A stretch of 35,394 nt of DNA from Thalassococcus halodurans (GTDB lineage: Bacteria; Pseudomonadota; Alphaproteobacteria; Rhodobacterales; Rhodobacteraceae), in contig CATNDK010000005.1 of the NCBI GenBank assembly GCA_950096585.1, positions 1 through 35,394 of the forward strand. The letters are read 5' to 3'. The number at the start of each line of letters is the position of its first letter. Position 1 is the stretch's first letter. The translations under genes and the position numbers were made by a program. The notes below the pieces were generated by a model. That model made no database searches. It was given only the letters and a program-made list of their open reading frames with translations, and was not told the origin of the DNA. Of the stretch, positions 18,601 to 25,935 are shown one piece after another.

Positions 18601-19094
18601 AGGAAATCCTTGTCGTTGCCTGTGTGCCGCAACAGGAACATGCCCGTGTTTTCCACCAGATCGGGGTTCGAACACAGGTTGAAGTACAGGTAGCTGCCCA
18701 TACCGCAGCCCGCGAAAACGCCCACCTGACCGGGAAAGTTTTCGGGCACGTGACCGGCGTTTTCCAATGCCTCCCACGCGGTTTCCAGAAAACGGCGGTG
18801 TTGGGGATCAAGGATCGCAGCCTCTTTCGGCGAGAACCCGAAGAATTCCGCATCGAAACGGTCGAACCCGTCCAGAGGTGCTGCAAACGGAACATAGTTG
18901 CGATGACGCAGACGGCCTTTGTCTTCCCCTGCCTCAAGCAGTTCCTGTTCGGTCAGCTTCCTGATCGAGGACACGCCATTGCGCAGATTGCGCCAGTAGG
19001 CTGCAATCGACTCGGCCCCTGGCAAATGAGAGGCCATACCGACAATGGCAATATCGCTGCCGCTTCTACTCTGCGGCTGATCTTCAAACGTCAT
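12633..19094 (-). CDS. Type I modular PKS: KS-AT-KR-DH-ACP-TE
   Basis: A 2153-residue single-module polyketide synthase; residue numbers are from the chosen ATG. KS about 13-445, with TACSTS (Cys186), ECHGTGT (His322) and NIGH (His362). AT about 535-865, with GHSMGE (Ser634) and specificity motif IAAH-S at 730-734. A structural KR subdomain is followed by the catalytic KR, with ITGGFGGIG near 1175 and the DYVAAN Tyr at about 1335. DH follows the KR, with His1421 in EHRTRAGDALLPG and Asp1591 in HPALLD. ACP has GGHSL (Ser1805). A thioesterase ends the protein, with GGFSGGG (Ser1954), Asp1981 and His2111. An in-frame GTG seven codons upstream is an alternative start; the ATG has AGGA 10 bases ahead. 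It is the first gene of the PKS-GT2-NRPS-PPTase operon. KR before DH is not the canonical order. All catalytic residues I looked for are present. Confidence 0.93.
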   Translation of the reverse strand: MTFEDQPQSRSGSDIAIVGMASHLPGAESIAAYWRNLRNGVSSIRKLTEQELLEAGEDKGRLRHRNYVPFAAPLDGFDRFDAEFFGFSPKEAAILDPQHRRFLETAWEALENAGHVPENFPGQVGVFAGCGMGSYLYFNLCSNPDLVENTGMFLLRHTGNDKDFLTTRLSHVLDLKGQSINIQTACSTSLVATHYASQALLNGECDMAIAGGVTIELPQNRGYLYKENEILSPDGQCHAFDHRAQGTVFGSGTGVVVLRRLDDAIADGDHIWAVIRGTAVNNDGAAKAGYLAPSVDGQAAAISEALAIADAPADTIDYVECHGTGTYLGDPIEVAALTQAFRETTDQAGFCRIGSVKTNIGHLDTAAGSASLIKTALALYNKQMPPSLGYEAPNPSIDFETSPFRVNDTLTEWRETDHPRRAGVNSLGVGGTNAHAVLQEAPARATSEDSVFPFQILAISGRNKAALDENTQRLAAHLRAQPDQPLADIAFTLKEGRRAFDRRRVVVATSHAEAADLLEQDNPRRVHSHIALSNPDVAFMFPGGGAQYAGMARDLYETEPVFAEWMDRGLAKLDTLTDEDPRAVWLPEKGGEEAANEKLLTPSVQLPLILIVEVALAKLWESWGVHPAALAGHSMGENTAACVAGVMSFEDCIGLVHLRGKLFDTVPAGGMLSVNLPAAQLGSYLGDDLDLGAVNAPDLSVASGPQHALDALEKRLTADGVEYQRIAIDIAAHSRMLEPILDDFRAYLQSIELHPPHIPLTSNRTGNWMTDEQATSPDYWVEHLRNTVHFADCVATLAEEQNRVLIEVGPGRALSSLSRMHGAMPAQQILSSLRHPDDDIADDRFFFEVLGRFWALGVDVDWEQVWADVPRQRVPLPTYAFQRSQYFIEPGQAQATTAPEFLSRIEDIQDWGWAPVWRPRAAEVEVDVTTDLNRSEPQTWLMFMDDGGIASKAAASLRGAGHTVVEVRVGDLFARVSDDRYSLAPERGREGYDLLIKDLLANGVVPNRIAHFWLLTQDEGHRPGSSFTHRQQEHGFYSLLFLAQAISDENLPRPMHLTVVTNGAAKVRDEALTYPKKATIAGPARVIPRELQGVTVSTFDVVLPVAEDVPFWKSGGEATRVETAKGALVDRVLEELLIAPSNRIAALRGAKRFERAMLPRKLPKTGSITAETVLITGGFGGIGLSLARDLATKGANLVLVAREGLPDRQTWAQYLRRHAPQDRVAQRIRAVEELEGLGATVMVAEADVCNQAAMQRAKDAAEEQFGRITGVIHGAGVIADAPLVTKTSSSIEDVFTAKLHGTDVLGQVFPDGACDWMVLFSSSSTVTAPVGQVDYVAANEYLNAFAQSRAGGKTRVQALNWGIWSEVGMAADAVAARLGAEVEVPVEDVAQPMLDKATFDQDGNRIFTAEYSLDDWFIDEHRTRAGDALLPGTGYLTLAAHAMAAQGEGQSFELRDLTFLRPLTVTEGDPRQMKLRLKRDDAGYGFEVLGNAKVGKKSGHALCAQGQIALRPLPPVQPLDLKAIRARCGAVQQASDGGKLGTGQGEHLDFGPRWQVLDTKAFGKDEAIADLSLPIAAQDDTGYLLHPALLDIATGWAMELIEGYAPQNLWVPVSYGRVRVYGPLSSQIVSWMRNAGKNRAGGESASFNITLTDPDGTVLVEIQNFNIRKLDSTTRLGAPQKLSEAEIETDTKQGHHPLSPAEERLNHNLSQGIRPEEGVSAFARVLALGDTQIVVSSMDLEALTRQADHVESSGPSQSFDRPELEGDYAAPETDIERTLAGFWEELLGVRNVGIDDGFFDLGGHSLIAVRLFAMVKKAYRTEFPISILFEAPTIRACAALIAERVGDTGQAGDASDKPKPKQPERRFRHLVAMHDGEGGSKTPFFLVAGMFGNVLNLRHLAHLLGNERRFYGLQARGLYGDEEPHQTITEAARDYIAELKQVQPEGPYLLGGFSGGGITAYEMAHQLEAMGDEVALVVLLDTPLPQRRPLEWKDRMLIQIAELRKKGIAYPFIWAKNRIAWEIRKRREFEATEETGAFHDAEIEASFLSAVATYQMKPRDGRMVLFRPPLRGKWSVSNGRFVDDERAYLFHDNDWGQYTPQIEVCEVPGDHDSMVLEPNVRVLGAEMRRVIKLAEASDAGHGTVLPFASQAAE

Positions 19095-19162
19095 ACTCAC
19101 AATGTCCTGCGGCACTCTCGTCGTAACCTATGTGGCAAATTTGGACGAAATGCGGCGACAAG

Positions 19163-19183
19163 GGGATATATCGTTCATATCCC
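19163..19183. promoter_or_regulatory. Inverted repeat in the PKS leader region
   Basis: GGGATAT and ATATCCC form a perfect 7-base inverted repeat around a 7-base spacer, between the putative -10 box and the PKS start codon. It could be an operator or an mRNA hairpin in the 5' untranslated region. No matching regulator is seen in the window. Confidence 0.3.
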
Positions 19184-19208
19184 ATACAATATCGGATGAT
19201 TTTCGCCC

Positions 19209-19214
19209 ATTATA
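19209..19214 (-). promoter_or_regulatory. Candidate -10 box of the PKS operon
   Basis: On the minus strand the sequence is a perfect TATAAT, in an AT-rich island about 115 bases before the PKS ATG. No good TTGACA-like -35 was found 16-18 bases upstream, so an activator or an alternative sigma contact may be needed. Confidence 0.35.
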
Positions 19215-19232
19215 TCGCATTTCCCTAATATT

Positions 19233-19253
19233 AATTCGGGTCTTACCCGGATT
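19233..19253 (-). terminator. Hairpin after the flippase gene (weak terminator or attenuator)
   Basis: AATTCGGGT and ACCCGGATT can pair over nine positions (one G-T wobble) around a three-base loop, 29 bases past the flippase stop. On the minus strand it is followed by AATATTAG rather than a run of T, so it is not a classical intrinsic terminator. It sits just upstream of the candidate PKS -10 box and may separate the two transcription units. Confidence 0.3.
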
Positions 19254-19281
19254 CTTAGGGGGAAAACGCGGCGTGATTCCG

Positions 19282-20640
19282 CTATTTGGCCATTAATTGA
19301 GCCACTGGAGCCCAATTGACCCACAACGCCAGCGCCGAGATCAGAACAGACAACACACCGAAGACCGCATCATGCAGCGGGTCCCACGCGCCTGTGTGCC
19401 GCGACAGCCAGACCACCACAGGATAGATCATCGCATAGGCCACGCCCTGCCCGATGATTGCGCCGAACAGTCCGCCCAGTTCCAACCCGACCAACACCGC
19501 GCCGAACATGAAAACCGCGCGCGCCAGATAGAGAATGAAGAAACGTTTGCTGTCGCCCGCGGCCAAAGCCGCCTGATCGTAGGTTAGCGATATGATCTGC
19601 GGCAGTTGCATCAGCGCCAACACCACCACAACTGCGCCCGCCGCCGCATAGCGGGGGTCATACAGCAGATCGACGGCCCAGACGCCCAACAGCGATGCCA
19701 CCGCGACCATTGCAACCAGTGCCCCCGTCACCACGAACCGCATCTTGCGCAGTTTGGCAAAGTTGGCAGGGCTGTCTTTGGGTGGGGCTTCCCGATAGAT
19801 CGGGATCAGCACTTTGCCGACCATCACGTTGCCCAACATCATAGGCACTGTCGCTAGGAAAAAGCCGATGTTGTAGACGCCGAAGTCATCCAACGGCAGC
19901 CATTTCCCGATCAAAATTTTGTCGGCTTGGAAAAAGAAAAATCCGCAGACGGTGGACAGGAAAATCCATTTACCAAAGTTCACCAGCTCATGCCGCGCGG
20001 CCTTTTCCCAGCGGAATGCGTTGACCAATCCGGGAAGGAAGCCGAACGCCAGACCCAGCATCACGAGTTGACTCAGCAACCCGCTGATCACCAATGCCCA
20101 GACCGATTTCAGCCACCACGCCAAAGCGATGGCAAAGACCACGCCGATGATCTGAACAGCCACCTCGATCGCGGCGACACGGCCCAACAGCAGATGCCTG
20201 TTAGCTGTGTCCAGCCGTGTCGGCTTGAACCCGATGATCAACAGGCCCAGCCCCGCCACCGGCATGATCTGGGCCAGCATCGGCTCATCGTAGAACCACG
20301 CCAAGGGAAACCCGATGGCACAGGCCACAAGCCAGAGCGCGACACCGCGGAAAACCTGTATCGTCCACGCAGTGTTCAGAAAATCAGGGTCATCACCCCG
20401 TTTGCTTTGCAGAATGGCGGGCGTCACGCCGACGTCGGAAAAGTTCGCCAAACCTTGGATAAAGACCGTGACCAAAGCCATCATCCCGAAGGCTTCTGGG
20501 AACAGAAGGCGGGTCAGAACAAGGTTCGACAGAAGCCGGATCACCTGACTGCTGACAAAGCTGCCCGTCGTCCAGAACGACGACCGCATCGCCCGCGCGC
20601 CCAGCGAAGCACCGCCAAATTTCTTGAACAAACCCACCAT
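19282..20640 (-). CDS. Wzx-like polysaccharide flippase (MOP/PST superfamily)
   Basis: Integral membrane transporter of about 452 residues with 12 or more predicted hydrophobic segments, expected to flip lipid-linked oligosaccharide repeat units across the inner membrane. The N-terminal region (AMRSSFWTTGSFVSSQVIRL, then LVLTRLLFPEAFGMMALVT) is typical of the Polysacc_synt/WzxC-like family. The start was placed at the ATG that shares a base with the preceding stop (TAATG); an ATG 18 bases upstream is an alternative. It is the second gene of a short minus-strand unit with the preceding GT2, and lies 187 bases upstream of the PKS start. A Wzy polymerase and an initiating phosphosugar transferase are not in this window. 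Confidence 0.87.
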   Translation of the reverse strand: MVGLFKKFGGASLGARAMRSSFWTTGSFVSSQVIRLLSNLVLTRLLFPEAFGMMALVTVFIQGLANFSDVGVTPAILQSKRGDDPDFLNTAWTIQVFRGVALWLVACAIGFPLAWFYDEPMLAQIMPVAGLGLLIIGFKPTRLDTANRHLLLGRVAAIEVAVQIIGVVFAIALAWWLKSVWALVISGLLSQLVMLGLAFGFLPGLVNAFRWEKAARHELVNFGKWIFLSTVCGFFFFQADKILIGKWLPLDDFGVYNIGFFLATVPMMLGNVMVGKVLIPIYREAPPKDSPANFAKLRKMRFVVTGALVAMVAVASLLGVWAVDLLYDPRYAAAGAVVVVLALMQLPQIISLTYDQAALAAGDSKRFFILYLARAVFMFGAVLVGLELGGLFGAIIGQGVAYAMIYPVVVWLSRHTGAWDPLHDAVFGVLSVLISALALWVNWAPVAQLMAK

Positions 20641-21485
20641 TATCGCCCGCGGCTCCATCCGCTGTCGCCTTTGGGTCCAAACTTCACGGCCAAGGCGACG
20701 CCTGTGTATGTCGCAAAGCCGATTGGATCCGCCAGAGCCAGTCTCAACTTTTCACCAGTGCTGGTGGCAGGCGTGTCTTCGTTTTTGATCAGTTCGGGAT
20801 AAAGCGCGCGCACCTCTTCCACGCCACGGTCCTGCCTTGCGCGCACCTTGATCAGGTTGCGCAGGCCCGAGACGACAGGCCAGTCGTAGCTACCAGATGT
20901 GCTGACGCGTTCACCCGCCGCGAAATGTAAACGCACAAACGTATCGTCGGAAATAATGTCAGGAAAGCCCCCCCAGCGCGTACGGCCTGCCGGATTGACT
21001 GCAAACAGCCCACAGCCGGGAACGCCCTGCGCCATGAACGGCACCTTGCGCCAGATCCGCGCATAGGCTCGGCTGGCGAAATTGTCCGGTGCGACGATAT
21101 TCAAACGCCCGCTGGCGTATGTCGGTTCATCCACCGCCAGCAACCCAGCCAGTTCGGGCAGAACCATTTTCGATAGCGTCACATCTGCATCCAGATAGAC
21201 CCGCGCACCAAACCGTGCAGCCGCATCACCGGCGTTCAGCGCGTTAGGCTTTCCGCCTTCTGTCAGGTCCAGAACAGTCAACTCCCAGCCGTACTTTGCA
21301 AACTGGTCATCATACGATTGCGCGACACGAGCAGTATCATCCGTGCACCCGTTCGCCACGACGACAACCTGCAAAAACGGAACAGGATTAGAGGCCAGAA
21401 CAGAGGCCAAACAGCGTCCGATGACGGCAGTTTCATTATGCGCGGGGATAATAACGCTTAACCCCTGAACATCACTTTCGCCCAT
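20640..21485 (-). CDS. GT2-family glycosyltransferase
   Basis: GT-A fold glycosyltransferase of 281 residues. Family signatures are GLSVIIPAHNETAVIGRCL, VVVVANGCTDDT, KPNALNAGDAAA, the DAD metal motif in VYLDADVTLS, and a late ISDDTFVRLHF acceptor/catalytic region. No membrane anchor is obvious. Probably part of exopolysaccharide repeat-unit synthesis, because it is directly coupled by TAATG to the flippase gene. The region upstream (about 176 bases) is shared with a divergent glycosyltransferase gene; I saw no strong paired -35/-10 there. Donor and acceptor are not predictable. Confidence 0.88.
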   Translation of the reverse strand: MGESDVQGLSVIIPAHNETAVIGRCLASVLASNPVPFLQVVVVANGCTDDTARVAQSYDDQFAKYGWELTVLDLTEGGKPNALNAGDAAARFGARVYLDADVTLSKMVLPELAGLLAVDEPTYASGRLNIVAPDNFASRAYARIWRKVPFMAQGVPGCGLFAVNPAGRTRWGGFPDIISDDTFVRLHFAAGERVSTSGSYDWPVVSGLRNLIKVRARQDRGVEEVRALYPELIKNEDTPATSTGEKLRLALADPIGFATYTGVALAVKFGPKGDSGWSRGR

Positions 21486-21661
21486 TCATTGGTCGCCTTT
21501 GATACGCCTACCAGCGGAACACTCACTCACACGGCGAAATCTGCGGGATTTCAGCCACACCTGAAAAGATGCCTTTGCACCCAACTATGGCCAAAGAATG
21601 AAAACTATTAAACAGTCATTCCAAGTTCTGCCAACGTTGCCAATTTTTCGATAGGTTGAGT

Positions 21662-22918
21662 GTGCCCCGTCCCCTTCGGATCGGATATCTCGTGCCCCAG
21701 TTCCCGGGGCAGACACATATCTTTTTCTGGCGCGAAGTCTTCGCGCTGGAAGCGATGGGCCATTCCTTATCGCTATTGTCGACACGCCACCCGCCGCAGG
21801 GCCTGATCGCGCATGACTGGTCCCAAGACGCCATCGCACGCACGACCTATCTAGGGCACATTGACCCGATCCATGCTGTGAATGCTTTGGCCCGTCTGCT
21901 GCCCAAGGGCCTGATGGGCTGGATCGCATCGGAAGGTCCGCGGTTTGGCAAAGATGTTCTGATCGTTCTGGCCGCCGCGAGTAAATTGCTGGCCGAGGCC
22001 AAGGCGCAGAAGCTGGATCATATCCACGTCCATTCCTGTGGCCGCGCCGCGATCATCGCAGCACTGTGCCACAAGATGGGCGGTCCAACCTATTCCCTGA
22101 CGCTGCACGGCCCACTGCCGGACTATGGATCGGGTCAGCGTTTCAAATGGTCCAACGCGGCCTTTGGCACGATCATCACCCAAAAGCTGATGGATGAGGC
22201 GATTGAGGAACTGGGCGATGCCCTGCCCGAGCGCATCGAAATCCGCCCGATGGGCGTCGATACGTCAGTGATGAAACGCGAAACGCCCTATAAGCCTGTG
22301 GAACACGGCCAACCCATGCGCCTGTTTTCCTGTGGCCGTCTGAACGTCGTCAAAGGCCATCAGGATCTGATGTCGTCTGTCCGGCAACTGCTGGATATGG
22401 GTGTGGACGTTCGGCTTGAAATCGCGGGCGAAGACGATGCTGGCGGCACGGGGTATCGGGCCGAGCTTGAGGCGCATCTGAAACAGCTGCGCTTGCAGGA
22501 TCACGTCAAACTTCTGGGCGCGATTGATGCAGGTCTGGTGCGGCAGAAACTGCTAGAGGCACACGCCTTTGTTCTGGCCAGCTGGCACGAACCCCTTGGC
22601 GTTGCCTATATGGAGGCGATGGCCTGCGGTGTGCCGACTTTCGGAACCGATGCTGGCGGCGTGTCCGAACTGATCGACGATGGTAAGAACGGCATTCTGG
22701 TGCCCCCCAAGAACCCCAGCGTTCTGGCCCGCGTGCTGCGCGATTTCGCGGGCAACCCCGAACTGGCCATGCGGCTTAGCACGGCAGGACGTGAGCATGT
22801 CGTGGAAAACTTCAGCTCGGAACTGGGTGCACAGACGATCGTGCGCATGATTGATCCGGACTGTTTAGCGGATACAGCGACCGAAGAAGAAACGACGCCG
22901 GAAACAGCCGAAGCTTAA
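21662..22918 (+). CDS. GT-B (group 1) glycosyltransferase with non-ATG start
   Basis: Retaining GT4-like glycosyltransferase, 418 residues. The N-terminal lobe has RIGYLVPQFPGQTHIFFWRE and the histidine-rich LDHIHVHSCGRAA. The donor lobe has RLFSCGRLNVVKGHQDLM and the E-x7-E region HEPLGVAYMEAMACGVPTFG, then GGVSELIDDGKNGILVP. No ATG exists in the open frame upstream of the domain. The GTG at 21662, with AGG six bases before it, is preferred; a TTG at 21656 is possible but would sit directly on the AGG. It is divergent from the GT2/flippase unit. Its stop overlaps the stop of the converging secreted-protein gene within a shared TTAA. Probably a further exopolysaccharide glycosyltransferase. 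Confidence 0.88.
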   Translation: MPRPLRIGYLVPQFPGQTHIFFWREVFALEAMGHSLSLLSTRHPPQGLIAHDWSQDAIARTTYLGHIDPIHAVNALARLLPKGLMGWIASEGPRFGKDVLIVLAAASKLLAEAKAQKLDHIHVHSCGRAAIIAALCHKMGGPTYSLTLHGPLPDYGSGQRFKWSNAAFGTIITQKLMDEAIEELGDALPERIEIRPMGVDTSVMKRETPYKPVEHGQPMRLFSCGRLNVVKGHQDLMSSVRQLLDMGVDVRLEIAGEDDAGGTGYRAELEAHLKQLRLQDHVKLLGAIDAGLVRQKLLEAHAFVLASWHEPLGVAYMEAMACGVPTFGTDAGGVSELIDDGKNGILVPPKNPSVLARVLRDFAGNPELAMRLSTAGREHVVENFSSELGAQTIVRMIDPDCLADTATEEETTPETAEA

Positions 22919-25803
22919 TTGACCGGCACCACCGTTTCAGGATCATCGGCGAAAACCAGTTCCTCGATCATCGTCAGGCGCGATACCTGATAGCCGCGCG
23001 AAACAGTCACGACTTCACCGTCTTTTTCGATGCTGTAGTCGGCTTTATTTCCCGGTAACACAGCACGGTCCTGACCGGCACCACCGTGCAGCTTGTCCGA
23101 CCCACCAAGAGAAAACAGAACGTCATCACCCGGTCCGCCCAACAGAATGTCTTCCTCGGCGGTTCCGTCCATCACGTCATTGCCGGTGCTTCCTGCGCGC
23201 AGCACCCCGTCTTCGAAGGCCGCCGGATCGCGGGCTTCCCAATCCACCGGACCACCGGCGTTGTGCGCCATCAACACATCCCAACGGGGGTTGGCATCGT
23301 CCAAATGGCGCAAACCACCCCAACTGCCCCATTTGGACGGCGCAGCGACGTCGACAAAAGCGTTAAACATACGCCCCCCCGCAGCGTTCCAGCCATCAAT
23401 CAACTGCATGTACAGGCGCGCCATCTGGGGGCTGTAGTTGAACTGTTCGAAAAAGGTGGTCAGCGCTTCGTCATCAACGCGGTCCATCTGTGCGGCGACG
23501 TGGCTGCCGCCTTCGTACATGATCAGGTCCAGCCCAGCGGCCTCGGCGGCGCGGGCGTGGTGGGGAAAGATTTCCTCGACCAAGGTCCGTACCGACCCGT
23601 TCGACAACAGCGCCGCAACCGGATCGAAAGCGTCCTTGTATTGCTCGACCTTCATAAACTCGCGCAGCGCGACACGGCGCAGCCCTTGGGCACGTCCGCG
23701 CTCTTCGGCCCTATCAGCGGCTTCCTTCAGGATAGCGCGCATTTCGCGGCCCTGTTCATCCCCGCCGATTTCATGGCCGAAATATCCGGTCACTGCATAG
23801 GCATCGAAACTGTCACGCGGCAGATGGCCCAGTTCAAGGAACCCCAATGGTGACATCAGGGCGGATTCCTCAAGCCCCGGCCAGCCGGTGTGTGTGGCAA
23901 AGACGCGAACAAGGCGGTCTTCGGTTTCGTCCCCGAACACATCCGTCCAGATGTCCATCACCTGAGCCGCACGCATGCCATAGAACTGCATCCAGCCATC
24001 ACTGCTTTTGCCCCAACGCGCCTCGGCCTGTGCGGCGGCATAGTTGGTCTGGGAAAAGATGAAGTTCCACATCTCGTTCGAATATTCGACATGGGCCTTC
24101 AGGCGCGGGTCCAGCGTATTCCGCACCTCTTCGGCAAAGGCACGGATGTAATCATCATCCGCCAGATGGGGCATGTTGAACCACGGGTCTGCCCCGATCT
24201 GGTTGGCCAATTCCACCATCACAGGGATAGGCACGCCCCAAGCGGTATAGCTGTAGTCGGTCACACGGGGGCGGTCGTCCCACGACACCACGGGCGAGTC
24301 ATTGGTGAACATCCAATCCATGAAACGGATCGACCGCACGGTGCTGATCCGCGCCAGCCAGTCGGGATTGAACAGGGCGCCGGCCTCGTGCAGCAGCAGG
24401 TGGTTTTCATGCACGACCGAGATATTGCGGATCGGATCATCAGGATCAATGGCCGCAATGGCGATGCCGACGAACCCTTCTCCCGGTTCAAAGAAGAAAC
24501 GGATTTCACCGTCCTCATACACGGCACGACGGGCGCGGCCTGTGACCTTGATGTCGCCCTGACCATCGTAGCGCAGAACATAGCTGCCGCGCAGATGAAG
24601 GGCGTCTTCGGGCTGGTCGGTCAGGATCAGCGCCTCAAGCGCCTTGGCATTGTCCGGCAGGCGCAACGGCCAGCCGTTTTCATCCAGAAAGCCCCCTGCG
24701 CGCAGCTCATCAATGCTGATCGCGCCCCATTGGCTGGATGTATGCCCGACCCACTGGCGGGCGGTTTTCATCACATCAATGAAGGGGTGCTGCGTAGACC
24801 AATCGGCAATGCCGTTCAGCCCAATGCCCATGGCAGGCTCTCCAATCGGACGCGCACCGCGCGGGGGCAGGACGTAATCGGCGGCAGGCTGGATGTTTTC
24901 CAACGCGGCCTTTTTGACCTCAAGATACGGCTGGACCAGCGACCAAACCTGTTCCGCAATCGCCGGATAGGCACCAGCCACAACGGGGTTCACCTTATCC
25001 AAGCCCTCAACCGTTTGCGGCAAAGGACGCTGGTACAGGGTCGCATATGTCACCATCGCGGCCAGCAGATAGGTGTCAGGCGTGCCATGCGGTGCATCGT
25101 CGGAATAGAAGGCCGTCGCCGGCAGATCGGACAGCGGTGCGGACGACATGACCTCGGACAAAATCGGCGCGATGGGCAGGCGGCGGATGTCAGCGTCAGG
25201 GCGTTCTGATTTCAGATCGGCGATATAGTCGACATACCAGTCCTGATAGGCCCCGCGATTGAAGTCGTGATACTTTTGCAGGAACCGTTCATTGGGCGGA
25301 AAGCGCCGAATGACGCCGTCCATATCGGCCCAGCCCTCGTAAATGTAATAGGTGATATCGGGCGCACGTTCCGCGACCCAATCCACCACAGACAACGTCG
25401 CACCAAGGGGCGAGGTGTTGTTGGGGTTATAGCCATCAAACGCCTTGGTGTGGCTTTGATACTGGATAAAGTTCGTCGGTGTGATCAGCACCACGTCGTA
25501 ATCATCAGGGTTCCCTGACCCAACCCGCTGAACCGTGGAAAACGACCATTCAGGATTGGGCGGCAGCTGCGATGGAAATTCCGGCAGAAAGCCCCAATGC
25601 CCTTCGACCGCAACGGTCGAACCATCCGCCTTGGCCAAAGCATCCAGCCAGACCGGAACGTTCGTCAGATCACCGCCATCAGGGTGGTTCACAAGGGAAT
25701 TGCCGAATGCGTAGAGGTTCAGATGACGTGCCTCTTGCGCGGCGGTCATTGTCGCCAGACAGCATGTCAGCAAGCTAAGGCCAGCGGCCAACGCCCTAAG
25801 CAT
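22915..25803 (-). CDS. Large secreted protein with Sec signal and C-terminal RTX repeats, possible glycan-active enzyme
   Basis: A 962-residue exported protein. An N-terminal signal peptide (MLRALAAGLSLLTCCLATMT, then AAQEA) suggests Sec export. Just after it, YAFGNSLVNHP loosely resembles the first block of SGNH hydrolases. The middle part contains VEYSNEMWNF, where Asn-Glu recalls the acid/base motif of clan A glycoside hydrolases; this is tentative. Near the C terminus five consecutive RTX-type nonapeptides (GSTGNDVMD, GTAEEDILL, GGPGDDVLF, SLGGSDKLH, GGAGQDRAV) form a probable calcium-binding beta-roll, followed by about 45 residues. An AGGAAA ribosome site precedes the ATG. It lies between the polysaccharide genes and the TRAP genes, so it could act on the exported polysaccharide. 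The function is not established. Confidence 0.8.
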   Translation of the reverse strand: MLRALAAGLSLLTCCLATMTAAQEARHLNLYAFGNSLVNHPDGGDLTNVPVWLDALAKADGSTVAVEGHWGFLPEFPSQLPPNPEWSFSTVQRVGSGNPDDYDVVLITPTNFIQYQSHTKAFDGYNPNNTSPLGATLSVVDWVAERAPDITYYIYEGWADMDGVIRRFPPNERFLQKYHDFNRGAYQDWYVDYIADLKSERPDADIRRLPIAPILSEVMSSAPLSDLPATAFYSDDAPHGTPDTYLLAAMVTYATLYQRPLPQTVEGLDKVNPVVAGAYPAIAEQVWSLVQPYLEVKKAALENIQPAADYVLPPRGARPIGEPAMGIGLNGIADWSTQHPFIDVMKTARQWVGHTSSQWGAISIDELRAGGFLDENGWPLRLPDNAKALEALILTDQPEDALHLRGSYVLRYDGQGDIKVTGRARRAVYEDGEIRFFFEPGEGFVGIAIAAIDPDDPIRNISVVHENHLLLHEAGALFNPDWLARISTVRSIRFMDWMFTNDSPVVSWDDRPRVTDYSYTAWGVPIPVMVELANQIGADPWFNMPHLADDDYIRAFAEEVRNTLDPRLKAHVEYSNEMWNFIFSQTNYAAAQAEARWGKSSDGWMQFYGMRAAQVMDIWTDVFGDETEDRLVRVFATHTGWPGLEESALMSPLGFLELGHLPRDSFDAYAVTGYFGHEIGGDEQGREMRAILKEAADRAEERGRAQGLRRVALREFMKVEQYKDAFDPVAALLSNGSVRTLVEEIFPHHARAAEAAGLDLIMYEGGSHVAAQMDRVDDEALTTFFEQFNYSPQMARLYMQLIDGWNAAGGRMFNAFVDVAAPSKWGSWGGLRHLDDANPRWDVLMAHNAGGPVDWEARDPAAFEDGVLRAGSTGNDVMDGTAEEDILLGGPGDDVLFSLGGSDKLHGGAGQDRAVLPGNKADYSIEKDGEVVTVSRGYQVSRLTMIEELVFADDPETVVPVN

Positions 25804-25935
25804 AGGTGGTTTCCTCGGTTAAACTGTCACTTGTCACAGCGCACCATAGGCCCCCGCCCCAAGGCGCAGCAATGGTGTAGACAGAAAACTCACCGTGTTT
25901 TTAACGGAAACCGGCCGGTGCCCTTTTTTGGCGCG

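Noticed and set aside
18009-19199. A 396-codon plus-strand frame opposite the KS domain
   Set aside because: Antisense to conserved KS motifs, with low-complexity basic composition and no ribosome site of note.
23890-25209. A 439-codon plus-strand frame opposite the secreted RTX protein
   Set aside because: Shadow of the opposite reading frame; no family resemblance and no place in any operon.
25900-25930. ACCGGCCGGT palindrome near a run of T as a terminator after the TRAP genes
   Set aside because: The palindrome has no loop, and the T run follows it on the plus strand, where no gene ends; it does not fit a terminator for the minus-strand operon.
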